A program made the position numbers and the translations under genes. A stretch of DNA of 64,000 nucleotides from Pyrenophora tritici-repentis (taxonomy: Eukaryota > Ascomycota > Dothideomycetes > Pleosporales > Pleosporaceae), in assembly GCF_003171515.1 (NCBI RefSeq), contig NC_089397.1:2232001-2296000 (forward strand). Direction: 5' to 3'. The notes beneath the pieces are model-generated. The model was not told where the DNA came from, did not search any database, and saw only the letters and a list, made by a program, of their open reading frames with translations. Shown here one piece after another: positions 1 through 11,541 of this stretch. The stretch's first letter is position 1, and the number at the start of each line of letters is the position of its first letter.

Positions 1-41
1 TTGGACGCAGCTGCACGCAACACGGATCTACGAACGTGTGA
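1..41. repeat. 41-bp repeat end, inverted copy at 34389-34429
   Basis: These 41 bases are the exact reverse complement of 34389-34429, where the same stretch sits in DNA that interrupts a pogo transposase. The match stops at the assembly gap, so it is probably the edge of a longer repeat whose body is missing here. No coding content. Confidence 0.75.
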
Positions 42-121
42 NNNNNNNNNNNNNNNNNNNNNNNNNNNNNNNNNNNNNNNNNNNNNNNNNNNNNNNNNNN
101 NNNNNNNNNNNNNNNNNNNNN
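42..121. other. assembly gap (run of N)
   Basis: Eighty undetermined bases. The true gap length is unknown. It separates the 41-bp repeat from the 3' part of a pogo transposase pseudogene, so that element's 3' terminal repeat may lie in the gap. Confidence 0.99.
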
Positions 122-1500
122 AGGGGTCTCATAGTCCCTCTGCTTCCGTCCTAACGCGTACCTAAGGCTATTGTTCTCATGTTCTAGTATAGCCTGATAG
201 GCTTGTAGTGAAAGGAGCGTCTCCTTTACTACGGCCGCCTCATAACTATTAGGGGTAACAGTATCTGCTATGAGCGCGCCTACTGTACGTCGGTTAACAA
301 TATCAATTGCAGTAGGGTACTCAGGAGGCTCTGGTGTTGTTGTACGGAACTTTTTGAGCACCTCCTCTGGCTCCCATGGGACGATCCCAGTGGTTGCAAA
401 TGAGGACTGGACGTTGGTGGCGGTGAAGGAGGTGTCCTAGGCTTGCTTGAATAGGTGATAGAAGTCTCCCTTCTTGAGTGAAAGGAGCCCTTAGGTCTTG
501 GCAAGGTACTCCTCGAGCTGGTGGCTGTACGCAGAACTCAGGGGTGAGAAGAGCCCTACATCTAGCGGCTGCAACGTGTGGGTACTATGAGGAGGTAGTA
601 ACAAGGGTAGGATCCTCCGGGGTCTGCAATACTCCATAAACTCTGGGGTTTGATGGGATGAGTGGCCGTCTAGGAGGAGTAGTCGGTGACGTAGGGGGCC
701 TTGTCCTTTGTATACCTATCAAACACGTCCTCCAGCTAAGCCACGCCTACCTTATTATTGCTCCATCCCGTCTCGGTACTGCCTACCATTACCTAATCGT
801 CCTTGTACTCAATATCCTTTACCCAGCGCTCTTGAATGTTGCCTAAAGGCGAGGCGTATAGTATAGTGGGTGGGACTACGCTCCTATTAGCACATACAGC
901 CGCTATCACTGTCAACCACTCTCTGGATCCGTCCTGTATAGGTTGACGACGACCCCCTCGCTCCCATGAGTCCCTACTAAAGACTCTGTAGGTACCTTCA
1001 CCTCTACCAAGGTGGAAGCCCTTCTCATCCATATTGTATATATCACCCGGCCTGACGTGATATTTAAGAAGGATCCTAGCTAAATCTTGAAACCAGTGCT
1101 CGTACTTGTATAGGGAATCTGCCTTGTGGCGGAGTCGGTCCTTCCCCTTGCCGTGATGTGATTTCAGCTCATCTTTGTGACGCTGAAGGAAGCGCGACAC
1201 CCAACGTAGGGAGGCAGGCTTCTTAGCAATAGATGTGCAGAAATTTTGTAGCATACGCCTAGAAGGTGGCAAGCCCTCCTCTGTTAATTGTCTGATGTGG
1301 TTTACAAGATCTAACTCTTGTTGTTGACTAAGTAATTGCTGGTTGAGTGATTTGGTGGCATGTGAGAAACATTTGCCTTGGTGTTGGCGAGCGAGCGTGT
1401 GTCGTGATACACCAAACTGCGCAGCGACTTTTGTATACGAGGATCGTGCATTCGATGGCTGCGATTCTAAAAATTCAATCGCTGCATTAATTGGATCCAT
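122..1500 (-). pseudogene. pogo/Fot1-family transposase, degenerate
   Basis: Reads from an ATG at 1500 leftward. The N-terminal part is a clean pogo/Fot1 transposase: a helix-turn-helix with the YTKVAAQFGVSRHTL motif, a CENP-B-like second DNA-binding domain, and the first catalytic Asp in YNMDEKGF. The frame breaks near 793. Downstream, in other frames, are the second catalytic block (LLLLDGHSSH) and the HSTHTLQPLDVG block, then in-frame TAA and TAG codons where relatives have Gln and Trp. Both changes fit C-to-T (RIP-type) mutation. The element cannot make a working transposase. Family assignment is firm; where its 3' end lies is unknown because of the gap. Confidence 0.88.
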
Positions 1501-1558
1501 ATTGGGCGAGGTGTCGCGTGTTCAAGATACAGGAAAAATGTTGTTGTTGTGGTGGGGT

Positions 1559-1590
1559 GAGCATCACGCGTCCCGAGCATCACGCGTCCC
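1559..1590. repeat. tandem 16-bp repeat at pogo terminus
   Basis: A 16-bp unit (GAGCATCACGCGTCCC) occurs twice in direct succession just upstream of the transposase start. Its layout matches the doubled terminal unit of pogo A at 13620-13671, so this is most likely the outer end of the pogo element at 122-1500. Confidence 0.7.
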
Positions 1591-1795
1591 ACCTCGGTAC
1601 AGCAGGCGCGGGCGCAACAGCCGGTTACCAGCCAAATATAAATAGTGCAATCAATGCGCAAGGCTTTATATAGCAATACGTTAGAAAATCTCGTGACAGC
1701 AGCTTTTGTGTGGGCGTCTACAGCTTCATTTTTCTATCGTCAACTTATCGTTGGGGTGGCTCGTTGGCCGGAATGGCTCGTTGGGCGTGCCGAGA
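1591..1795 (+). pseudogene. 3' end of another pogo element (transposase C-terminus plus terminal repeat)
   Basis: Bases 1597-1647 encode YSRRGRNSRLPAKYK followed by a stop, the basic tail that ends pogo/Fot1 transposases in this window (compare the tails at 11697, 36237, 54852 and 58725). About 110 bp later a doubled GGCTCGTTGG unit (about 1757-1792) looks like its terminal repeat. The rest of this plus-strand element is missing, presumably displaced by the minus-strand pogo that abuts it. Confidence 0.7.
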
Positions 1796-2058
1796 CAGTA
1801 ATTCGTGTCACATGCATTGGATCCCCTGACTTCTGAGCTTTCGGCTAACAACTGCTATCATCTAACAGGTGGAACTCGTTACACTCAATCATATTTCCCC
1901 GTCATTCCTATCAGTCAACAACATTCAACCTTATTTTATTCAAGTACTGTTCAAGAAATCTCTGGGCAAAATCTGCATAGCCAGCCCTGAAGCGTAGGAT
2001 CTACCGTGAGGCTCTACGAGCTATTCGCCGAGAGCACTGCAATAATTTCTCTGCCACT
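1796..2058. other. intergenic, 3' flank of the PKS gene
   Basis: AT-rich DNA between a pogo remnant and the stop codon of the polyketide synthase. I see no reading frame, repeat or RNA gene here; it probably holds the PKS 3' UTR. Confidence 0.5.
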
Positions 2059-5000
2059 TCACTCTTTGGGAACCAAGCTGCTCAATTTGGCAATTTCAGT
2101 CCCTAGTTGCAACATACTCTTCTCGCTCAATATGTCTGATGCCTGCACAATGGCAGCCATATCCTTCATGATCCAGGTTCTGAAATCCACGGTCACAAGA
2201 GAGTCCACTCCATAAGAGGTCAGTGAGCGGTCTAGGTCAATGTCTTCCGTTGGGATAGACATCACCCGTGATAGTTTCCACCCAATTGCTTTAGAAACTG
2301 CGTCTCCTGCAGTTTGTAAAGAGTCTGCAGTTTTCAGCAAATCATTAATCGGAAAATCTATCTCTTTCTCTCCATCAGTGTTATGGACGCCTGCTGATGG
2401 AAGTAAATGGGAAAAGAATGGAAATTGCATGAACGCCGGTGGTGGCAGGCCACGCTGAACGAAGTATGCAGATGAGCGGAGCCCAGCAACTGTGTGGCAC
2501 GTATCGACGGAGGCTGCTGCTTTCATACGGGGATCAATGTGATACTCTATGACTGAAAGCAGTTCTTCTTCACTGAGGGTGCCAAAAGCCGCACTGATCG
2601 GTAAATTCTGCTGGTTCTCAGCCACCCATCCGACGGTAAGGACGCTACCCAGGTTGATAGATAGTCCGGGAAGGCCAGTCAGGACCAGATGTTCAGCAAG
2701 CGCGTCCTGGAATGTATTCGCGGCTACGTAGTTTGCTTGTCCTCGGTTGCCAACAACGGCAGCAGCTGATGAGAGACAAATGAAGAAGTCGATGGATCGT
2801 GGAAGCGCTTCAATGAGATTCAAAGATCCTTGAACTTTGGGTTTGATGGCTGCATTAAACTGCGCGTAAGTCATGTTGGCAAACAAAGAGTCCTACAAAA
2901 TATTAGAGGGTGAGTCTTAGTTGAGACATGGGCGGACTAGTTTACCTGGAGAACCATAGAGCACTGAAAGCACCCCTTAACGGGGGCATTGATAATGTGC
3001 AGGGTTTAAGAGCTTTCATAAGTTGCTGGTGGTCGCTTACATCACTTACGACCACTTTGACTTGGCAACTCTGGTTGTGAAGTTCCTGGATCAATGCACT
3101 AGCGGCGTCGCTTCGGCCTCCAGACCTTGATATGAAAATGAAGTGTTTTGCCCCGCGTGAGGCCATCCATCTAGCTATACTTCTTCCTAGCCCTCCCAGG
3201 CCACCGGCAAGGATGTAGGAGGCATCAGAAGGAAAATTATAATGAGACATCTCCGTGATTTTTTGCTGCATACTACGTTAGGTACAAGTAAAGGCTGCAT
3301 ACGGTATTCGAAGTTACTTACTGGTACCAAATCTCCCTCCGTCGGTACCACAACCAGACTTCCCTCCAGGTTACCAGCTTGAAGCTGAGACAGTGCTTTA
3401 TCAATTTCAGCATACCTGAACCTAGCCAAAGGCCTTGGGCAACGTATTTTTTGGCTCCGATAAAGGTGGGCCACTTCCTCGAATATTTGGTAAACGGCTG
3501 ATGGTTTTGTGTATCCCATTGATGAAATATCCATTCCGGTATACGTCGCGTTCCGAGAGAATGGACCCATTTCTAGCTTTCCAAGAGAAAGGATATCCTT
3601 GCTCCTAAAGTCGATAAATCTACCAAAAGGAGCAATGCACCTCCAGGTTGCTTGTAAGGCATCGCCATGTAAGAGGTTCAAAACTACATCGATACCACGA
3701 CCTTTTGTAATCTCCATAATCCCTTTTTCGAAAAGAACATCTCGACTGAAGAAGATATGATCTTCTTTAACGCCATATTCGTTGATTAACAGCTCTCTCA
3801 TCTGGGTCGTGGATACGGTAGCAAATATATCAGCTCCAATAAGACTTGCCAATTGAATTGCGGCTTGGCCAACGCTACTCGCAGCGGAATGAATGAGTAA
3901 TTTCTCTTTAGGCGCAAGTTTCGCGATATTGTGCAATGCATGAAATGCAGCGCAAAATGCAATCGGGACTGCTGCAGCTTCGACGTGGTCCACATCATCT
4001 GGTATCTTCTGAACAAAACCCGCCGGTGTTCGAAAGGTACTCTGCAAGGTCCCATTTTGGCTGCTGGGATTGATAAACATGACACGCTCGCCTACTTTCA
4101 AACTTGTGACCGCCACTCCCACTTCAGTGATTATACCAGATGCTTGACCACCTAAACTGTCTCCTGGAGCGTCTCCGTTGACAGTCATTATGTCACGAGA
4201 GCTCAGCCCACATGCTTGTACAAGTATCTTGACTTCTGTAGGCTTTACTGGCAAGAGCTGTGATTCATCTTCGATGAATTCCAACGAGGCACTCTGCCGA
4301 GGCCGTCTGATCATGGATTTTAATGGACGCTCGAGGCCATGACCTAGTGGTTGAAGATGAGTTTCTTGAGTAAATCTAGTGCTCAGAAAATCGTTAACCC
4401 GCTTAGAATGGAGTAGTCGATTTGTCCAAAAGGAATCATTTTGGAACATGAACTCCCCATTCCTCTCGAGGCCAAGTCGAGGGTCAAAGTTGTGACAGTA
4501 GAACTCCACAATTTTGTCCGACAAAAGATGAATATCTGGAAGAGGATTTCTAAATCTTAAAATCGAGAAATTGATGTTTTCTAGGTCCCGTTCCCATCGG
4601 ATTGTTCTAATAACTCCAGTTGGCATGGAGAGTTTGGGGTTGTACTGCTCATCTCCAGAAACCCATATGAGAGCTGGACAGGTTAGAAGCAAGTGCTTTA
4701 TATTCTCATACTCACCCTCTGTGAGATTGGAGATATCGAATGAATTCAAATCTAGTAGGACAAGAGCAAGGGTGTTCCGAAGATCCATGTTCCGAAGATT
4801 ATGGTAGTTGCATGTTTGCAGTTCTACAGAGTGTTGATGAAACCTCTGTACCAGTGACACAACCAGTTCACTGTTAAGTTGGGTATCCGAACCGCAAACG
4901 GCGAGGATGGACTCAAAACCGCAAGTTTTTGCGTCAAACTCAGATTTCATCGCCGTGGAGACCACTACACTAATCTCGTGTGCGCTGTTGTCCTCAGTGT

Positions 5001-8000
5001 CTCTTAGAATAAGATTAGTGCTTGTAAAACCTGATTTTCCAAGTATTTCATTCCATCGATCTTCTCGAATCAGGGGATTCAACGCCCGGTCAGGTTCGAT
5101 ACTCGTCCACCAGCCAGGCAATACACCAAATGCGAATGGAGTACACCGGAGGTCAGGCTGCATGTTTTCAATCAATAGCAGTTTGCCGCCCCTGGAAAGA
5201 TCAATCAGTCCTATAGTCAAGACATACGAGGGTTTTCAGGTTAACTTACGGCTTCAAAAGAGATCTGACGTTGGCCAGTGTTCTCTGCAGGTCTGCAGTC
5301 GCATGAAGTACCTATTGATCTTATAAGCAAACAGAGTCTTGAACTGAAGTTTAGAACTCACATGGGTTGCTACTACAACGTCGTACGACTCCGCCTGAAA
5401 CCCTTGAGCCGCAGGGTCACGCTCAATATCCAAGATGTCGTACTCCATAAGGCTGGACCATTTACTAAACCGTTTCCTTGCGCGTTCAAGAAATCCACCT
5501 GATAAATCCGTGAAATGGTACCGACCTATGCTCGCAAGGTCTGCAGTTGTTCTGGATCCAAGGACCTCTAGGATCACTTCGGTTGCACTGCCTGTTCCTG
5601 CTCCTACTTCCATTATACGTAAATTCGGACGGTTGAAACTAAGAGCTTCAAGATATTTTGCGAGTAGCGGCTTGATACTACCAGGAAACCCCTGGTCGTA
5701 AGTTCGAGGCATCAAATTGGTTTCACCGAACATGAGCTCCAAAGGGTTGACTTCCTTCTTGAAAATCGGAATGATGTTTTCGCCAATACGGACGAGAAGC
5801 TCGCCACGCGGACTAGCCATGCTGACCTCGTCATAGAGTGCTTCTCTGGATTTTCGGTCGGTTTTCAAACTTTCTAATATTTTCATTTCACAAAGCGGGT
5901 CTATGTCTCTTGCAATCCTTGCGGACTCAGATTGCATCCATGTGTGCATTTTGCGATGGTGAGGATGCAGTTCTTGAAGATCAAGGGACTTCGATTCATC
6001 CAAAGCCTTTGATATCATAAGGGCTGTTATGAGTTGATACTTTTCATGAACTTTCCGGAGTTCTTCCCCAGCAAGCTTTCTTTGCGTCGTATCCTGGAGT
6101 GCTGTGGCCGTTGTAAGCAGATCAGTGCTCAGGTGCCAACAGGCGCTGTAACATTGGACTTGTTCTAGCCCATCGTTCAATTTGTTCGATAAGAGTTGGA
6201 GGTGTATTCCTTTGAAGAAAATCTGCTCTTCTCTCATCTCATCATCCCATACCCTGACATTCGACTTCCATTTAATCCGTGAAACCCGTTCAGTCGATCC
6301 GAAACTCTGGAATGAACGCCCGGGCAAATTACAAATATCTGCAGAGAGCCAGACCTCTTCCATATATGTCGCTAACATTTCCGATCCGACAGAGTCAGTA
6401 TCAGGCGTGCAGATCAATAATAGAATATGAGTCATGCTCTCCATGGTAACTGGTGAACAGTATGAGGCTGGAGGTATCCCATCGGCATATAGTCGGCAAC
6501 ACCGGGAACTGTCACTAACCCTTCACATTCTTCTGAGTTCTTTGATACTCGGATGTTCCTGAGGTTCCGCAGCAGTGGACCGAATTCAACTCCCATAGAA
6601 TCCAACTTCCGGTAAAACTGGTCCAGGTCGACTTCTTGAGAGCATCGTTCTCTTAAATCAAAAAGCTGCTCTGCGCCGGACGTGCCAGTGCCAACAGCTC
6701 CGCTTGCGCTAACGATTGAATTTTGCACAAACATATACTCTACTATCACATAGCCAGAGCAATGCTCTATCCACCTATTTGTGTCCTTGTCGTATGATTT
6801 CATCGAAAACCTCCAAGGTTGAGAGTCAGAGCTATTGACATCCTCTTTCTGAAAGCTAAGCATTGTTTCAATTCCTTCGCTTGTGTCTGGGACGACCAAT
6901 GCGGCGGTCATCGAAACGTCACGCAACCGAAATCCCGAAGCGCGACGAGCTGGATCCGCAACTTGCTTTGCTGCTTCTATAGCAGCGAGCAAGTAGCCCA
7001 CGCCTGGGAAGATTATCTTTTTGTTCATCTAGGAGAAGATTAGTAAGTTAGAAAGCACTCGTGTAAATAAAGTCGCACTAGCCTTATTTTCCCTGAGCCA
7101 CGGCAACTCGGATGTCCGGAGGAAATTCCGCCATCTTGGATTAGATTCATCCCAATCAATCACTCGGGATCCAAATAATTCATTTCTTGGATGAAGACGG
7201 TTTCGGACGTTGCTGATAATTCTACTTCTTTGCTGGTAGACCTTCTCGTGGTTGAAACAATATGGCGGTAGATCATTCAACATGGTTGAAGGCATGAAGC
7301 CTGAAGCAGACAACGGGAAATTGACTGCAGACAGAATTACGGGGTAGCCACGGCAATATAAAGCGCCCATTGCATCTAGGGTTGTCGTAGTGCTCTTTTG
7401 ATTTCTGGTAATCAAGTGTGAATACCGAATGTCCTTGTGGTGTGAAGTAGACGACAAAGTCTCCCGGATCGCGCTACGAAGTGCAGAATGTGGACCCAGT
7501 TCGATGATATCATGTATACCACTAACAGTACCCTCTTGGCCACTGTCTGAACATGCCTCTATGATGGCATCCGTAAATCTTACTGGTTGTAGAAGATGTC
7601 GAACCCAATAGTCCCCACGTGCTGTTTCGTTGGGGTTGATGGTCGAACCGGTAAGCGATGAGACGAGCTTTATGTCTTGAGAACTTTCAAGTTTTCCTCC
7701 ATATGAAAGGTCGTCTAACAATGATGCATACTCATTGGCAACTTCTTCCATGTGCACTGAGTGATACGCAACTCGGCCAGGCAACAGACGTGAAAAGACA
7801 TTGTCTCTCTCTAACATGGCTTGGAGGTCCTGAATATTGCTCCGGATTCCGGTCACTGTGATGTTTTTGGGGCTATTGAAACAACCGACTTGAAGTCCTT
7901 TTCTTGTTTCAGGTTCCAATTTCCTTAAATAATTACCAACAACTTCCATCGACGCGCCAACAGCCATCATTGCGCATTTGTCCTCTTTGTCTAGTTTAGA

Positions 8001-10331
8001 GCACACATAACCCCGATAATATCCAATTTTCCATGCGGCTTCGCGAGAAATACCTCTTGCACAATATGCTGCAGCAACCTCACCAGCGGAGTGACCCACT
8101 GCAACAGACGGAAGGACATTCCAAGTAGTTAGCAGGTCAACAAAGGCAACTTGTAAAGCTGTACCTGCGGACTGTGACAGCAATGGATGATTGATGTCAA
8201 GATCTTCATTGCGTCCTTCAAATACATCTAGATAGGTTTGCAGTTAGAATTGGTTCTATTAAACTTAGTAATGGAGTTAAAGGTAGAGCTTGCCTTTGAG
8301 AACCCAGGGACTACCGAGTCTTTTCATATAAGAGGACGCATCTTCGATGCTCTTTCTAAAGCCGGGATAGATCATCAAACTTGAACCCATGCCTAACCAC
8401 TGTGCTCCCTGGCCAGTAAAGACGAATGCGATCCGTTCCTCTTTCAGGGCAGAACGGAAGGCAGAGTGACTCTTAGCGGTAAGTCGAGAACTCAACTCTG
8501 TTAAGGAGCTGGCGACAAAGGAAGATCTCCATCTGAGCGCCGAACGTTTCTCCGAAAGAGTGAAAGCAAGATCTTTGAGGTATTGGGTCTCTGAGCGTAT
8601 GTTTTCGGACCCTATAACAGACCTAATATGGGTCGCAAGCTTTTCGGAGGCTTTTCGAAGATCCTGTTCGTCAGAGGCAGAAAGGACAAATACAAGTGGT
8701 TTTCCTCCATCCTCTGTTTCTTTTGATTCAATGATACTCGGAATGGTATCTTCACTTTCGAGAATATCATCTATGCCTACTTAGTTGTGGGTTGCCCTAT
8801 ATTGGAGGATTAATGCTGCTTACCGTTCCTCGTTCGGGTTGATGAGTTCCTGTAATTGTCGGCGTCGTCGAGCACCACATGTGCATTAGTACCCCCAAAC
8901 CCAAACGAGTTAATCGATACTCGACGGACTCCTGTGCAAGGCCAGGGAATTTGGTGCTTTGCAAATTGAATGTTTGCATCTGTCGGTATATTAGGATTAA
9001 CTTTCTCCAAGTTTACAGCTGGTGGAATCGCCTGCTGTTCCAGCATGAGAACAGCTTTGACCAACCCAGCTAGCCCAGCGCCCCCCTCTAGGTGGCCTAG
9101 ACCTGCCTTGATTGATCCGATATAAAGTGGTCGTTGCCTTGCTCTGGTTTCAAAGGCAGATACAATGCCCTCGATCTCCAAGGGATCCCCGACCTGAGTT
9201 CCGGTACCGTGTGCTTCAACATACGCTGTCTGATCCATGTCTAGATGTGCACTAGCATAGACACTTCGAATCAGAGCAGCCTGCGCTGTCTGACTTGGTA
9301 GTGTAATTCCTGGAGTCTTGCCATCGTGACTCGTTCCCGTTGCACGAACGATTGCGCGAATAACGTTTCCATCCTGAATTGCGGAGCTGAGTGGTTTTAC
9401 AATGAGGGTGCTAACGCCTTCACCACGACCATAACCATTTGCACGATGATCAAAACTAAAGCATTGACCGTCAGGCGAGAGTACGCCAAGGTTCGTTAAC
9501 TGAAGAAAAGCTGCTGGGTGTTCAATAACATTGACTCCGCTTATAATTGACTAACCATAATATCAGCATATTACCATGTGAATTGTGGTGTTACCATACC
9601 ATGTCAGAATCTTTTGATCTGACACTCAGGCAGCCTTGGTGGAAAGCTACGAGACTGCTCGAGCATGCTGTATCAATCGTCTGACTTGTCCCTCGCAAGT
9701 CATAGAACCAGCTAATTCTATTGGCCAGGATTGATGGGCTCGTTCCTGTAGCTTTGTTCTTATAGCACATCTCAAGGTCTTCGTTAGCAAAGGCCAGGTG
9801 ATCGTTATTTGAGCTTCCGACAAATACAGATGTTCGAGAAGTAGCCACGTCTTTGGCAGATAGGCCAGCTGTGAACCTCATTGGGCATGGTTAGCAGATA
9901 TACGAATATCTCATCGCAATGAGTGGAGAGAGGATGGACGGTCCTGTACCATTTTCAAGAGCATGATAGACGTTTTCCAAGAGAAGCTTTTGCTGGGGGT
10001 CCATTGCTGTGATATCGTTCTCTGGCAACTTGAAAAAAGATGTATCGAACGAGTATATGTTGTCTTTCAAAAAATAGCCACGAGTTGTGCAAGTAGTTCC
10101 ACCATGTTCTGGATCTGGATGGTAGTAACTTGCAACCTTGAATCGATTCTCAGGTACAGTGCCCACAGCAGATCTTCCTTCTGACAAGAATTTCCACAAA
10201 TTTCCACAATCTGTTGCATCTCCAGCAAATCGACAAGCGACACCGATAATTGCTAGTGGTTCTGTCGAAAGAGATGGTGCCTCGTGTGGTACGGGATCAT
10301 CCTTGGGAAAGCAAGTCGTGATATCTGTCAT
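2059..10331 (-). CDS. highly reducing polyketide synthase (KS-AT-DH-MT-ER-KR-ACP), two apparent frameshifts
   Basis: Iterative type I PKS building a reduced, possibly C-methylated polyketide. I model ten exons; introns are 9869-9949, 9551-9599, 8777-8823, 8228-8293, 7029-7082, 5312-5361, 5192-5249, 3266-3321 and 2893-2945, giving about 2586 residues. KS has DTACSSS (Cys about 196), EAHGTGT and the GSIKAGLGH His. AT has GHSAGE (Ser about 665). The DH start reads PWLRENKMNKKIIFPG (about 995), with Asn where the catalytic His should be. MT has EVGAGTGSAT (about 1475), ER HSAASSVGQAA (about 2010), KR AGGLGGLGRS (about 2220) with GQANYVAAN, and ACP YGVDSL (Ser about 2539). One base is missing at about 6451-6455 (DH) and another at about 3001-3008 (KR); allowing for these, all exon phases agree. 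It is a recent pseudogene or a gene with two sequence errors. Two introns use GC donors. Product unknown. Confidence 0.93.
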
Positions 10332-10637
10332 ACTGGATGCAGTGGAATTTTCTTAGGCTGATCTTCTTGATTCGAAAGAATTGATGTATTGTATGGATGA
10401 TTCTAAAGTACTTTCGTTTGCTATGTAGCGCTTTCATCGGAGCTGGACTTAATAGCAAAGCTGAAGAGAAGATTCCAGAACCAATGCATGTGGTTATTTG
10501 ATCCAAACCTTCACCGATTAGATGAGCTAGTACCGTATAGAATGTAAGATTTGTTGACTTTACACGTCATTGTGGTAATAATATGCATTGCGGGGCATCG
10601 GTAGGTTGAACGCTGGATTGGTTGGGACTACAGTCAT
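10332..10637. promoter_or_regulatory. PKS upstream region
   Basis: About 300 bp between the PKS start codon and the first MITE. No motif strong enough to name. The close MITE stack (10638-11097) means the native promoter may be short or altered. Confidence 0.35.
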
Positions 10638-11097
10638 TAGCGATTGCGGCTTCACCCCTACACTCTCATGCACTTGCAGCTTCCGCTTTGCACACGCGGC
10701 TCAATTGTCATCTTGCATGGGCCATCAATTCTCCCAGTACACGCTTGCTCAGAAGAGGCTTAGACTCCATAGGTATCTCCGTTTGATTGGCCGGAGTATT
10801 GAGGAGAAGATTGACCCGTGGCATTGCTGACAAGAGCTAGCACTATTTGGGTAAGGTCACTATTGGATGAGAGAGGCTTAGCATGGGATCAAAAGCCGCC
10901 TGCTTACAGAAACCGGAAGCTGCAAGTGCATGAGAGTGTACACGCAGCTGCGCAACGGTTTTTGATAGCCCCACGTTCTGTATATGGCTTAGCGCTAGAT
11001 GTCTGCCGCAAGATAGCTGGTTTGATTGGCCAGTTGTCGATCTAACGGTGACTGATTTTGTGGCATGTTACACGAAGAGGTGAAGCCACAATCCCTA
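10638..11097 (-). repeat. MITE-A copy, split by MITE-S
   Basis: A short palindromic-ended repeat (ends CGATTGCGGCTTCACCC and GAGGTGAAGCCACAATCC) also found at 29099-29287, 29849-30036 and, split, at 39602-39679 plus 46196-46545. Here it is interrupted after its first 20 bases by the element at 10659-10940. No coding capacity. Likely a DNA-transposon MITE; the autonomous parent is not evident. Confidence 0.8.
10659..10940. repeat. MITE-S copy nested in MITE-A
   Basis: 282-bp element bounded by TA and by inverted ends CACTCTCATGCACTTGCAGC and its complement. Related copies are at 49101-49513 and 59913-60085. The TA boundaries suggest Tc1/mariner-type mobilisation. Removing it restores the MITE-A end seen in the other copies. 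Confidence 0.85.
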
Positions 11098-11114
11098 ATG
11101 ACTGTACATAACTA

Positions 11115-11252
11115 TGTACTACGAAACAGTAAAAATCATTTTATTGACTGATTTTTCTCGGTCTAACCTAATTTAAATGAGTTATTGACGTGTTATCATT
11201 GCATTAATCATTACACGTCATTGATTGCGATCCCACGTCAAAATAACTAATG
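11115..11252 (+). repeat. dispersed repeat with ACGTCA motifs (repeat B)
   Basis: Similar to the segments at about 29300-29460 and 29675-29830 in the palindrome: a CAGTAAAAATCATTTT start, a TTTCTCGGTCTA core and ACGTCA units before GATCCCACGTCA. Non-coding. It lies next to MITE-A in each case, but the relative orientation differs, so the two are separate families. Confidence 0.65.
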
Positions 11253-11541
11253 TGTACAGAGATGCCTTTCAAAAGTTCTCACTGACAAGGGTGTCTATCG
11301 GGCCGACTGTCTTGGCTCCCACCATGATTTTCTTTTAAAGCTGGACTAGCAGCTATACTGTATTTGGTCAGTGTGTGCAACAGTTCAGCCAATGCAACAC
11401 CCCACTAAGATGCGTGCGTGCTAAAAAGAAGAATCTTCTAACCACCTCCAAAACATTAATAATTATAATCGATAAGCTCAGCTTTATGTTGTGGGTGGAC
11501 TGCCTGCTGATTCGGTGCAGCTGCTTGTCTAGAGCTAGAAA

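Noticed and set aside
6440..6470. A tiny intron explaining the DH frame change
   Set aside because: Any GT-AG pair there would be under 30 nt or would remove conserved DH residues; a one-base deletion restores the motif HPVTMESMTH directly.
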